This document shows, in pieces, positions 15,970 to 25,706 of a stretch of 47,362 nt of DNA. The position numbers were made by a program, and so were the translations under genes. Origin of the DNA: a bacterium (GTDB taxonomy: Bacteria; SZUA-182; DTGQ01); NCBI GenBank assembly GCA_023512255.1, contig JAILZY010000021.1, forward strand, positions 1 through 47,362, written 5' to 3'. Below the pieces are notes generated by a model. The model worked only from the letters and a program-made list of their open reading frames with translations, was not told the origin of the DNA and ran no database searches. Position 1 is the first letter of the stretch. The number at the start of each line of letters is the position of its first letter.

Positions 15970-17649
15970 ATGGCAGAGAAAGAATGGAGGAGAGAAAAGA
16001 TTCTAAAAAAAGAAGCTAGCTTCATTATCAGGCAGCTTTCCTCGCTTGTCCTTCTTTATTTGAGTCTTTGCTGTCTTGGTTTGGCTGGATCCTTGAATTT
16101 TAGCTTGGATTCCCAAACTCAGCCTCTTCTGCCCTACCCTGCCCTATCACTTTCTGCCGCCAGGGCTGCCTCTCCTATACTTTTGCCCAATCCTCGCAGT
16201 CCTCGCCAGGCAGCCTTATCAGGAGAGCAGCATCTTTCATCACCTCCCAAGGAACCCAATGCAGGGCCGCTCTTGCCTCACCAGGCGACAGAAAAAGCCT
16301 CATCTCGCCATCTTCGCCAGGGCATCCACCAGCCGACTGCGCGCTCTTCCACCCCATCTTCCAAAAGTGGTGATGAGATCACCATTACCATTACCTACCC
16401 TCCTTTAGCCAATAGGCTGACCACACCCTACCGTCAGATTTTCGTAGAAGGAAAAATCTGCGCTCCTCATGGCCTTAGGCGAATTGAGTTTAATGGCCAG
16501 GAGCTTTTCAATAAAGCCGCGCTCGATGAGCTCATCCGGCAAAACTGGTCAAAGATCGAAAGCAAAGGTGAACGCAAGACTATCGAAAGCAAAGATGAAC
16601 GCAAAACTCGTGAGCGCAAAGAGGGCCCCAAGACCTCTGGGGTGAGCTCACTTAAGCCACCACCAAACCTTCAGCAGAGCATAAAGAGCTGCCTAGAGCG
16701 CTACAGTCTGTATTACCTGCACCAGCTCTGCTCCCTGACCGAGGGGGAAAACAGCCTAAAGCTTTTGGTAGAAGATAATGCTGGTCAGGTAGCTAGCCGC
16801 ATACTCAAAGTGCACTCAGCCCCAGCCGAACTCACTCTCAAACCACAACCACAAGCAGCCTGGCCAGAAGCCAAGCTCAGCCTTCGTCAGACTGCTCGTC
16901 ATCAGGCCGCTGCTTGGCCCAAGGACATCCCTTTGAGCCAGGAGCGGATGATCCTGGCCCTTCTTCCACCACTAAAAAAAGCGGCCACGGACGTAGGCAG
17001 CGACAGCAGTAGCATACGCCTGGCTGATTATATCTACCATCGGCTCGGTGAGGCCATCAGTCGCCAGGCACGGTTTCGCCTAGTCGAGCGGGCCAAGCTC
17101 CCCTGGCTATTAATCGAAAAGGCTATCCAAAGCGGCAATCTTTCCTGGCAACAGATCTGCCGCCAGATCAGCCACTTGACCCCAGCCGATGTGATAATGT
17201 TCATTGAGGTGCAAAGAAGCAAAGACAGCTTTGGCCAAGAGGGGCTTGACATCCAAGGCCGTCTGGTGAATCTTGAGAGCACTACCTTGGCTATTCATCG
17301 GGTGTTTGTCCCGACTGTTGAGCCGCAGAGCGATCAGGATTTTGAAGAGCTCAACACCGCTGTCTTTGGCCTGGCTATGAAATTTCGCGACTGCCTCCCC
17401 TTGCTCACCGGCACAATACTATCAAGGAGCGGATCAGTTATCAAGGTAGATCTTGGTTCAGAAAAAGGGGTATTATGCGGTATGTGTTATAATATATATA
17501 ATAATAGCGATGGAAAAGCTAACAGACAGCGACGGCCTCTCTGCCGGGCAATAGTAAAAGAGGTAGCCAAGAGAATATCCACAGCCAGGATTATTGAATC
17601 AGAGCTTAGTAGTAAAATCAGGCCAGGCTGCATAGTAATGACTAGATAA
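15970..17649 (+). CDS. Exported CsgG/FlgT-like protein, paralogue of the upstream lipoprotein
   Basis: A 559-aa protein with an N-terminal hydrophobic export signal (LVLLYLSLCCLGLAGS) and a Pro/Ser/Gln-rich linker. An Ig-like module (YRQIFVEGKICAPHGLRRIE) matches the second one of the upstream lipoprotein. The region 323-555 is CsgG/FlgT-like: RMILALLPPL, FRLVERAKLPWLLIEKAIQ, GTILSRSGSVIKVDLGSEKG. In between, a 27-bp in-frame tandem duplication (16555-16581 and 16582-16608) gives IESKGERKT then IESKDERKT. Side-by-side similarity shows a duplication of the C-terminal half of the preceding gene. Probably an envelope component of the same system; function unknown. Confidence 0.82.
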   Translation: MAEKEWRREKILKKEASFIIRQLSSLVLLYLSLCCLGLAGSLNFSLDSQTQPLLPYPALSLSAARAASPILLPNPRSPRQAALSGEQHLSSPPKEPNAGPLLPHQATEKASSRHLRQGIHQPTARSSTPSSKSGDEITITITYPPLANRLTTPYRQIFVEGKICAPHGLRRIEFNGQELFNKAALDELIRQNWSKIESKGERKTIESKDERKTRERKEGPKTSGVSSLKPPPNLQQSIKSCLERYSLYYLHQLCSLTEGENSLKLLVEDNAGQVASRILKVHSAPAELTLKPQPQAAWPEAKLSLRQTARHQAAAWPKDIPLSQERMILALLPPLKKAATDVGSDSSSIRLADYIYHRLGEAISRQARFRLVERAKLPWLLIEKAIQSGNLSWQQICRQISHLTPADVIMFIEVQRSKDSFGQEGLDIQGRLVNLESTTLAIHRVFVPTVEPQSDQDFEELNTAVFGLAMKFRDCLPLLTGTILSRSGSVIKVDLGSEKGVLCGMCYNIYNNSDGKANRQRRPLCRAIVKEVAKRISTARIIESELSSKIRPGCIVMTR

Positions 17650-17680
17650 CATGAGCAAGTGAAAAAACAGGATAAACTTT

Positions 17681-20600
17681 ATGAGTATGAGCAGGAAGCT
17701 GGGAAATAGCCTTAGAGAGAAAAACAGAAGCAGGCTCTCACCCTTTTTTACGAAAACAGCCTCTCTCCTCTTGCCTCCCCCACTTGCCTTTATCTTCCTT
17801 CTTCCCCTCATGATTAGCCTCTCCATCAGCCTATCCTCTTCTTGCGGCTACTGCTCCCAGGGGAGGAGGGTAAACCTTGGGCTAACCGGAAGGTTCGGCT
17901 ACAGCGGAGCGATTAGGTGCCTGGAAATATACCATTCTCCGGGCTGTAGCCAACTCAAGGTGGTCGGCCAACCCAGCGGGGCAGTCTGCCAGACTGAGGC
18001 AGTCTGCCAGACCTTTGCCTACTGCGGAACTCAGGAAGGGCTCCTAATCATTGACCTTACCGATTCGGCCTCTCCCCGCCCGGTATCCTTCTTCGAGCTT
18101 GGATCAGCTCAAGCGATCAGGTTCTATCAGCCTGCCGGCCAGGTAGGCGAGTTTGCCCTTATCCTCAAGACTACAGGGGAGCTGATTATTTTGTCGATTG
18201 ATGATCCTGAGCACCCTGTCTATGCAGGCTGCTTTCGCCCAAGCGAAACTCTCCTCAGCGATACTCCCCGTGGACTTTGCCTCTTTGACCACTATCTTTG
18301 CCTGGCCAGCGGGTCAAGCGGCCTGCTTATCCTAGACCTCAGTGATCCAACCAAGCCAGCCTACGCGGGCAGATATCACAGCGCGGGGCAGGTCGAGGAT
18401 GTGGCCATATTTGGCCGCTATGCCTGTGTGGCTGATGGCCCCCGCGGCCTGGCCATAATCGACCTTTCAGATCCCTCAAAGCCCCGCTACGCTGGCGGAC
18501 ACCCAATTGACCTTAAAGAAATTGATCCCCAGGCTGAGTATAAGAAAAATGCATCTTTTGTAGCAATTTACGGCCACTACGCTTGCCTGGGGCTTCAGTC
18601 GCATGGGGTTGCGATTTTAGACCTTGCTGAGCCGGCTAACCCTTCCCTGGTCAGTTTGCTCAAGACGCAAGGCGAGGTCAAGGGGATAGCCGTCGCCGAC
18701 CACTACGCTTACCTGGCTGACGATGCGGAGGGGCTAGTCATTGTTGATCTTGAGCATCCAGAAAAACCGGCTAAGGTCTTCAATGAGCCTCCATCCAGCC
18801 AGAGCAGCCAGCCAAAAGAAACATCCCAGACAGCGGCAGGAGCCTGGGCAAAAGGGGCCTGGGATGTGGCCGTATCTGGCCACCTGGCCTGCATTGTCCG
18901 CCCCTGGGGTGAAGAGCTTACCATTTTCACCCTCCAGAATCTTACTGTCCCAAGTGAAGCAAGCAGTTATTATACCAAAGGATACGCCAAGGCAGTGGCT
19001 GTGTGCGGGCATCATGCCCTTTTGGCCGATGGATGTGGTCTTTCAATCGTCAAGGTCGATGATCCGGCCAAGCCGACCCTAACCGGACGCTGTCCTACAG
19101 CAGGATCAGCCAGCAACCTGGCCGTAGTCGAGCCTTATGCTTATGTGGCTGATGCCGAAGGGGGGCTAGTGGTTATTGATATTGCCGACCCTAAAAATCC
19201 CCGCCAGGTCGGCGGCTATCAGGCCGAGGGGATGACTGCCTTGGATGTAGCCATATATTCCCACTATGCTTATGTGGCTGCCGACAGTCAAGGGCTTTTG
19301 ATTTTCGATCTGTCAGATCCTGCCCACCCTCGCCTGACCGGAGGCTGTGATACAGAAGGAAATGCCTGTGGCCTGGCCATAAGTGGCCCCTTGGCCTATG
19401 TGGCTGACTGGACAGGGCTAGCCATCATTGATATTCATGATCCTAGCCATCCCAGCCCGATCGGCAGGTATTATCAGCCTGGGATGATAGCCAAAGATGT
19501 AGCCTTAAGTGGCCACTACGCCCTGGTGGCTGGTGGAGCAAGCGGCCTGCTGCTCATCATTGACATAAGCGATCCAAAAAATCCTTATCTTGTAGCCAGC
19601 CAGTCTCTGGATGACGGCCAGTCTCAGGCTACGGCTACTGCAAGCTACCAGCAGCCGAATCAAGAGGGTGGCGCATCAAGATTTCAAGACAGGAGCGCCT
19701 TAAGGTTTTATGTTCAGCAGGTAGCTGTATCCGGCCGCTATGCCTATCTTGCTGCCGGCGAACAGGGCCTGGTGGTGGTTGATATGGCTGATCCGCAAAG
19801 GCCACTCCTGTGCGGCCAGGAGGCTACTATGGCTTTGGCCTCAGGGGTAGCTATTGACGCTGCTTCTGGCTATGCCCACGTGGCTGAGGCCGAGGGAGGG
19901 CTTTCCATCTACCGGATCATCGACTCTCCACCACCACAAGGTAACCTTATCATTCTGCCGACTGGTCCGGCCTTGGCCTCAAATTCGCTCTGGCCACCCT
20001 GCCAGGCTCTGGCTAATCTTGCCTACTCTACCTTCCTCGATCAAAATTTCAACCACTATGATCTCTTCTATCTGAGCCCTGATCCATATCAGGACATTGA
20101 CCATGACGGCTTTCCCAACCCGCTGGTGGTCCGCAAGGCTGCTCCTTCGGCCTCTGCCCTCGAGCAGGCATTCTCAGATTGGGCAATAACCCGCCTAAAC
20201 ACTGGGCCTCTCTACCTCTATCTTCCAGGCCAGGGAAGCGGCCAGGTGTATCAGATTCTGCCTGGTGAAACCGTAAAAAGCAATGATCCTGAAGCTCTCC
20301 TGAGGCAGGAGGATAATTCTGGCAGTCTAAAAGCCTGGCTTGATAACTTTCAGCAACAGACTGGCCGTGAGGTTATCTGCCTGATGGAATTTTCATCCTC
20401 AGGCTCTTTTGCGGCCAGGCTAATGGACGCAAATACGGCCTCCTTTAGCCGAACCATCATCACCTGTACAGACTCTGGCCCTTCATTTCTTGATCCTGAG
20501 GGCAGGTTTTCTTTTACCGGCATATTTCTCACCTTTCTTGGCGACCAAGATCCCTTATCGGGCGAGCCTAGCGAGCTTTTCTCAGGCTCAGGGCCAGAAG

Positions 20601-23600
20601 CTCAAGCTCGGAGAAGATCGCGTCTTGAGGCCATCTTTTCCCAGGCCAGGGAAGCATTTTGGACCCTAGGGCCTCCTTGGAGCAGCCAGCCCCCGCAGAT
20701 GATTACCTGCCACGGCGGGGGGAGCAAAACCCTGCTTAGCATCAGCCTGTCGGTGGAAGATGAGGATTCTGGCCAAAAGCCTGGCCAGAGCAGCCCGGCA
20801 TCAGTCTGGCTAGAGCCTGCGGCCACCATCACCAGCCCCAACCAAAAGCTTTTCCTAAAGGCCACTGGCCACTACCTTGACGGCAGCAGCCAGGATCTTT
20901 CCGATCGTGTCTATTACCGAAGTTCTGACCCATCGCTCCTTAGAGTTACCCGCTCAGGGGTAGTCTATCCTGATCCCAATACTGGCTACAGCGGCCTAGC
21001 CTATATCCTAGCCACCATTATTGACCCTGATTTTGCCCACGCTGATCATGGGCGATCTTTCGATCCTATCACCTCGGGCGATCTCCCACCCTTAGGGGGA
21101 ATCACCGGCCGCATCCCGATCAGGATAGCCATACCCGACCGGAAAGAAAGGGATGGCCAAGCAGTAGCCAGAGCCATTATCGTGGCCGGAAGGGCAAATG
21201 ATCCGGCAGGGTATGACTATCTAGCCGAGAGTATCACCCAAGTGGCTAACTACGCCTATGACACTTTCAGGGCGCGGGGCTACAGCCCTCAGAGCATCTG
21301 CTATCTGAACCATGACCAAAGCCAGCCCGGAGCGGTGCAGCTTGAAGCCGGGCAAACCTTCACTCAGGTTCTAAACCGCATATTTACCGAGCCGGCAGAC
21401 AATCCCTTCCTCGATCTTGATGGCCTGACCGATCTGACCATCCTGCTCATAGATCATGGCCGGAAAAACACCTTTTTTCTCGGCCCGACCAGCGATCAGG
21501 TCATTTCTCCACCTATCCTGGATCAGTGGCTGGACAGTCTCCAGAAACGATACCCCTCGGCCAGAGTTACCGTAATCATTGATGCCTGCTACGCTGGGGA
21601 TTTTGTCGATCCGCTGATCGAGGGGGCTGAAAAGAGAACCGCTATTGCCTCAACCGATAAGGCCGAGGCTTTCCTGGCCGCAGACGGTCTGGTCTGCCTG
21701 ACTGCTTTTCTCATGCCTCATCTTCGAGCTGGAGTCAACTTGCACGATGCTTTTGAGCAGGCCAGGTGTGAGCTGGCCTCGGTCGGCTGGGGAGCTCTCC
21801 AGCAGCCTGTCCTCAAAAGTAGTCAGGACAGCCCATTCTCCAGCTGCCTGACCTACCTTGGCCGTCCCTTTGTTATCAACCAGGACCAGCCCCAGATCCT
21901 TCAGGCTTCATGGCTTTCTGACCCCAACCAGCCGCTTCTTCCCCGAAAGCCGATCACCCTTTGGGCCAAAGTGGCAGACCTTGACGGCATAGACAGTGTC
22001 TTTGCCCTGATTAGCAATTCCCAAGCCGCTGTCCAATTTTCAGCCTCACCGCAAGATTCTCTAATGACGGCAGATCTGGCCAGGGTAGACCTTGTCTATA
22101 ACCCTGCCCTTGATCGGTATGAGGGAGTGTATGAAGGCTTTCCATCGAGCGGCCCGTACACCGTTCTGTTTATGGCCAAAGACTCTAGGGAAGCGCTTTC
22201 TTACCCCAAGGCTATCTATCCCAAGGTTTGGGGAGAAAGCCAGGACTTGTGCCTGCTGGTCTATGAGGCTGATTGCCTCCCTTGTGCCCAGCAGGTCAAT
22301 TTTGCCCAATGGGTGCTGGAAAAAAGAGGAGTACCCAAGCAGAATATCGTCAAAGTGTGTGGGACGGAAGCTCTTCTCTCTCACCTGGCTTCCTTGGCAC
22401 GAGACTATTTTGAACCGCCAAGCAGCCTCATCAATCATCTTCTTATATTTCTCACTCCTGGGGAAAGTAATATGCTCGAGCGCTACGGGGAAGCCCTTAG
22501 CCAAAGGTTGGATCAAATCCAAAAGATTCAAGGGTGCACCATCATCAGTCTGATTGAGGCCAGCGACGCAGACAAATTCTTGCCCCTTCTAAAAGGGCGG
22601 GAAAGAATCACCATCGCCCTCAATCATCATCTCTCTTCTGGCAGTGCGGCTCCATCATTTTGGCACTTTTTCTTCTCCGGCATCTATCGCGGTCTTGATC
22701 TCTACCGAGCCTGGCAGGCGGCTCGCCTAGCTGTTAGCTATTTTCCAGACCAGGCCCTGTGGCCGCTTCTTGATGATAACGGCAATGGCCAGGCCTTGGA
22801 GTATGGCCAAAACTACGATGGCCGCTTGGCCAGTAGAACATATCTTGGCTCTCCATTTGAGCCTGTGGCGCTTGCGGCTCCGCAAATCATCCTCCCTTCT
22901 TCCTCTTCTGTGTATCTTGAGGCAGGAGAAGGCGCCCCAATTCAGGTCAGGGTGCAGGAGACTACGGCCAGGGTATTTGCTCTGATCAGTGCGCCTGACG
23001 GATCAATCGACTCAACGGATCTTGTTTATGATCCCGAAAGCGGCTGGTTTAAAGCAGTCTACACCGGATTTACTCAGGTAGGGATCTACCGAGTGTTTAT
23101 TAATGCCCAAGACCGCAGTGGGCTCACTGACCTGGGAGAAATCTGCTATATTGTCCTTATGCCGGATAAATTTGAGAATGACAACCGCTCTGATCAGGCC
23201 AAAACCTTGCTGGTCAATCAGCCGCCCCAAGAGCATAGCTTCCACTCCCCTGCCGACGAGGATTGGAGCTCTTTCTGGGGCTATGCCGGCCTTCCCTATG
23301 AGGTCAGGGTCAATAGGATGTGGCTAGATGGCGGCCTCAAGATCGACATCCAAGCACCGGATGGCTCCCAAATTAACCCCTCTTGCGATCCAAATGATTT
23401 GTCCTATGATACCAAAAGCTTTATTGCTCCTCAAAACGGCCTTTATCTGGTCAGGATTGCCTGCCAGGGTCTGCCAGCTGTGGATTATCCCGCATATCAG
23501 CTTTCAGTGATTTGCCCTGTGGCTGGAACAGGAGGGGTCTTTGGTTGGGTCAGAGATGCTAACACTGGAGAAGGGATTGTCGGAGCCACGATTTGCACCC

Positions 23601-24511
23601 CTGCCGGACAGTGCACAAGCAGCCTGGATGAGTGGTGGTCACAGGATCCTGCGGCAAGCATCAGGCATGTGGAGGCAGGCTTCTACTTCATGGATGCCCT
23701 GCCGAAGCAAGCCGCAGGTATGAGCATAACTGCCCAGGCTATTGGCTATCTGCCGCAAAGCAAGGTTATCTTTGGCTATGATGAGAATATCCTAAACCTT
23801 ACTTTTTATCTTCAGCCTGATCCTAAAATTTCTTATCAGAAGCCTGCCCAAGATCCGGTGGCGGTCCAAAGAATGGCCGGGATCATGGAGCAGAAAAGCT
23901 CTTGCCTAAGGGTCAAGGTGCCGCTCTCTGAAGGCTTTAACCTATTCTCTCATCCGAATGCTGATCCCCGCTCGCCTTACGATATCTTAGATTTTCTGCT
24001 GACCTTCGGCCAGATTAACCACACCAGTGGCCCCTGTTTTTCAAGCATAAGATATCTGACTGACAGCAGCTCATCAGGCAGCCGGGAGACCAAGGCTTGC
24101 TTTTTCCTCCCGCCCACCCCTGAGGGGGCGCCTCGCTGGTCTATCAATTGCTCGGATCACTTTCCAATGGCTTCAGGTAAAGGCTATGCCGTTTACCTGC
24201 GGCGGCCCCTGTCTTTTGATTTTCCGCTTTCCCTGCCGAATCCTCCGATTGACCTCAGGAGGGGAGAAAACTGGGTAGGGATTCCAAGCCCTCCTGCTGG
24301 CTACAGCTCATATCTAATGCTTCAGGATATCGGCAGCGCCAGTGAGGTATCCAGCATCTGCGGCTTTGATCCTGAAAGCGGCAGGTGGAAGATAACCTAT
24401 TGGCATCATGGCCAGCCATCTGGGGATAACTTTCCCATCCGGTCCGGGCTGGGTTATCTGGTTTACATAATCGGGGATAAACCAAAGTGGCTGCCGGGGA
24501 AGGAGGATTGA
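17681..24511 (+). CDS. Giant exported LVIVD beta-propeller protein with three caspase-like units
   Basis: A 2276-aa protein with an N-terminal hydrophobic signal and a possible lipobox (LSSSC, Cys55). About 80-760 holds some 13 LVIVD-type repeats (LLILDLSDPTKPAYAG, LVVIDIADPKNPRQVG), enough for two seven-bladed propellers. Three caspase-fold-like units follow. Unit 1 (about 755-1030) is degenerate, with MEFSSSGSF where the Cys loop should be. Unit 2 (about 1165-1400) has an intact dyad, ILLIDHGRKN (His1259) and VIIDACYAGDF (Cys1303). Unit 3 (about 1517-1730) is degenerate (IISLIEASDADKF). A BIG2-like segment sits between units 1 and 2. Next come an Ig-like module, a PPC-like domain (about 1830), a carboxypeptidase-regulatory-like domain (VFGWVRDANTGEGIVGATIC) and a C-terminal domain. 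14 bp are repeated at 17981-18016 (EAVCQT). Probably a surface protease or receptor; target unknown. Confidence 0.85.
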   Translation: MSMSRKLGNSLREKNRSRLSPFFTKTASLLLPPPLAFIFLLPLMISLSISLSSSCGYCSQGRRVNLGLTGRFGYSGAIRCLEIYHSPGCSQLKVVGQPSGAVCQTEAVCQTFAYCGTQEGLLIIDLTDSASPRPVSFFELGSAQAIRFYQPAGQVGEFALILKTTGELIILSIDDPEHPVYAGCFRPSETLLSDTPRGLCLFDHYLCLASGSSGLLILDLSDPTKPAYAGRYHSAGQVEDVAIFGRYACVADGPRGLAIIDLSDPSKPRYAGGHPIDLKEIDPQAEYKKNASFVAIYGHYACLGLQSHGVAILDLAEPANPSLVSLLKTQGEVKGIAVADHYAYLADDAEGLVIVDLEHPEKPAKVFNEPPSSQSSQPKETSQTAAGAWAKGAWDVAVSGHLACIVRPWGEELTIFTLQNLTVPSEASSYYTKGYAKAVAVCGHHALLADGCGLSIVKVDDPAKPTLTGRCPTAGSASNLAVVEPYAYVADAEGGLVVIDIADPKNPRQVGGYQAEGMTALDVAIYSHYAYVAADSQGLLIFDLSDPAHPRLTGGCDTEGNACGLAISGPLAYVADWTGLAIIDIHDPSHPSPIGRYYQPGMIAKDVALSGHYALVAGGASGLLLIIDISDPKNPYLVASQSLDDGQSQATATASYQQPNQEGGASRFQDRSALRFYVQQVAVSGRYAYLAAGEQGLVVVDMADPQRPLLCGQEATMALASGVAIDAASGYAHVAEAEGGLSIYRIIDSPPPQGNLIILPTGPALASNSLWPPCQALANLAYSTFLDQNFNHYDLFYLSPDPYQDIDHDGFPNPLVVRKAAPSASALEQAFSDWAITRLNTGPLYLYLPGQGSGQVYQILPGETVKSNDPEALLRQEDNSGSLKAWLDNFQQQTGREVICLMEFSSSGSFAARLMDANTASFSRTIITCTDSGPSFLDPEGRFSFTGIFLTFLGDQDPLSGEPSELFSGSGPEAQARRRSRLEAIFSQAREAFWTLGPPWSSQPPQMITCHGGGSKTLLSISLSVEDEDSGQKPGQSSPASVWLEPAATITSPNQKLFLKATGHYLDGSSQDLSDRVYYRSSDPSLLRVTRSGVVYPDPNTGYSGLAYILATIIDPDFAHADHGRSFDPITSGDLPPLGGITGRIPIRIAIPDRKERDGQAVARAIIVAGRANDPAGYDYLAESITQVANYAYDTFRARGYSPQSICYLNHDQSQPGAVQLEAGQTFTQVLNRIFTEPADNPFLDLDGLTDLTILLIDHGRKNTFFLGPTSDQVISPPILDQWLDSLQKRYPSARVTVIIDACYAGDFVDPLIEGAEKRTAIASTDKAEAFLAADGLVCLTAFLMPHLRAGVNLHDAFEQARCELASVGWGALQQPVLKSSQDSPFSSCLTYLGRPFVINQDQPQILQASWLSDPNQPLLPRKPITLWAKVADLDGIDSVFALISNSQAAVQFSASPQDSLMTADLARVDLVYNPALDRYEGVYEGFPSSGPYTVLFMAKDSREALSYPKAIYPKVWGESQDLCLLVYEADCLPCAQQVNFAQWVLEKRGVPKQNIVKVCGTEALLSHLASLARDYFEPPSSLINHLLIFLTPGESNMLERYGEALSQRLDQIQKIQGCTIISLIEASDADKFLPLLKGRERITIALNHHLSSGSAAPSFWHFFFSGIYRGLDLYRAWQAARLAVSYFPDQALWPLLDDNGNGQALEYGQNYDGRLASRTYLGSPFEPVALAAPQIILPSSSSVYLEAGEGAPIQVRVQETTARVFALISAPDGSIDSTDLVYDPESGWFKAVYTGFTQVGIYRVFINAQDRSGLTDLGEICYIVLMPDKFENDNRSDQAKTLLVNQPPQEHSFHSPADEDWSSFWGYAGLPYEVRVNRMWLDGGLKIDIQAPDGSQINPSCDPNDLSYDTKSFIAPQNGLYLVRIACQGLPAVDYPAYQLSVICPVAGTGGVFGWVRDANTGEGIVGATICTPAGQCTSSLDEWWSQDPAASIRHVEAGFYFMDALPKQAAGMSITAQAIGYLPQSKVIFGYDENILNLTFYLQPDPKISYQKPAQDPVAVQRMAGIMEQKSSCLRVKVPLSEGFNLFSHPNADPRSPYDILDFLLTFGQINHTSGPCFSSIRYLTDSSSSGSRETKACFFLPPTPEGAPRWSINCSDHFPMASGKGYAVYLRRPLSFDFPLSLPNPPIDLRRGENWVGIPSPPAGYSSYLMLQDIGSASEVSSICGFDPESGRWKITYWHHGQPSGDNFPIRSGLGYLVYIIGDKPKWLPGKED

Positions 24512-24518
24512 AAAAGTT

Positions 24519-25706
24519 ATGAGCTGCTGGTTGTTGAGCCAAAAAGGCTATGTTCGGCAGACCTTGGGGCTGATTATGGCCGAAGGTGTAATTTTGGCCC
24601 TTTTGGCTCTTCTGGCGTCTTGTTTTGCTGCCGAAGGCCTGGCTTTGCCCATCTGGCCGCTGGGCACGGGCCCAAATGGCCAGCCGGTGTCTGAGGACAG
24701 GATCGGCTATGAGGATGGAAGCAGTCAGGAATTTGGGGACTATACGCTAGATCCCAATGCTTTAGTCATCACCTGGCGGGTGGGAGTAGACTCCTGGGCT
24801 AGCTTTCCTCGGCGGCTAAACACTAAGCGCAATAGCCCGCATACGGTCCACATCCTGTTTGATACAGCCAGCATTGATACCTCCGCGGCCTGGGAAGCCT
24901 CGAGCAAGAGTGCCTGGAGCCTGACCCTATCCGCTAGATCAGACGCGCCTCAGAGCCAGCGACTTGGCGTCTGGTTTGATGGCCAGCCTACCCACCCTCC
25001 GGCAGGCGAAGAGATTCGGCCCGGAGCAAGCTTTCAGCCGCATACCTTCTGGCTGGGATATATAACCCCTGGCCAGCACAGAATTACCCTTAGCAATCAG
25101 ACGGATCCAAATACGCAGAATGAGGTCAATTACGGAATTTTTTTTGATTATCTAAAACTTGTGCCTGGAGCAAAGGTCGGCCTTTTCCTAGCTCCCGAAA
25201 CTCAAGCTAATATAGTCTTGGCCGATTTTACCCCCTTGGCTCAGACCGATCCAACCATAGCCGGCTCAAGGCCGCCAAGGGCAAATTTTTATGCTGGCTA
25301 TTGGAAATTCAAGCTCTCCGGCCTTGAGCCTGGCGGGTGGGTAAAGATCGAGATCCACTGCCCAAGGGAGCCTTTTTTCCCCTTACATAGCTACTACAGC
25401 TACAGCAGCGGGCCTGGCCAGGGTAGTGAGGGTAGTGGATGGAGGCCGCTTGAACTCAGCCTGGATCAGAGCAGGGCTACAGCTACGGTCAAGCTCTCAG
25501 ACGGAGGCGAGGGAGACAGCGATGCTACCCCTGATGGAGTGATTTCTCACCTTGGCGGTCTGGCCGCCCCCCTTACCCTGGGGGAGAGCTATGACTATCA
25601 GGGCTGTTTCATCACCAGCTTGATGAGGCTGTGGCAAGATGAGGCGGCATTTGCTGGTTACGGTTTGGGAGAACATAATTTATGGTTTTTAAGGGAAAGA
25701 CAATAA
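24519..25706 (+). CDS. Exported protein with choice-of-anchor-U-like C-terminus
   Basis: A 395-aa protein beginning with a hydrophobic segment (AEGVILALLALLASCFAAEG) that should direct export. The middle is beta-rich (ITWRVGVDSWASFPRRL) without a family I recognise. The C-terminal half contains ATVKLSDGGEGDSDATPDGV, followed by ISHLGGLAAP, which resembles the choice-of-anchor U pattern TLTDGGPGDADGVANGVI. It lies 7 nt after the 2276-aa gene and abuts the barrel gene, so it is very likely co-transcribed. Perhaps an accessory or anchoring subunit of the giant protein; this is inference. Confidence 0.72.
   Translation: MSCWLLSQKGYVRQTLGLIMAEGVILALLALLASCFAAEGLALPIWPLGTGPNGQPVSEDRIGYEDGSSQEFGDYTLDPNALVITWRVGVDSWASFPRRLNTKRNSPHTVHILFDTASIDTSAAWEASSKSAWSLTLSARSDAPQSQRLGVWFDGQPTHPPAGEEIRPGASFQPHTFWLGYITPGQHRITLSNQTDPNTQNEVNYGIFFDYLKLVPGAKVGLFLAPETQANIVLADFTPLAQTDPTIAGSRPPRANFYAGYWKFKLSGLEPGGWVKIEIHCPREPFFPLHSYYSYSSGPGQGSEGSGWRPLELSLDQSRATATVKLSDGGEGDSDATPDGVISHLGGLAAPLTLGESYDYQGCFITSLMRLWQDEAAFAGYGLGEHNLWFLRERQ

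Noticed and set aside
22061-22553. Two ~155-aa open frames overlapping the 2276-aa gene
   Set aside because: Both are out-of-frame shadows of the caspase-like/Ig region.
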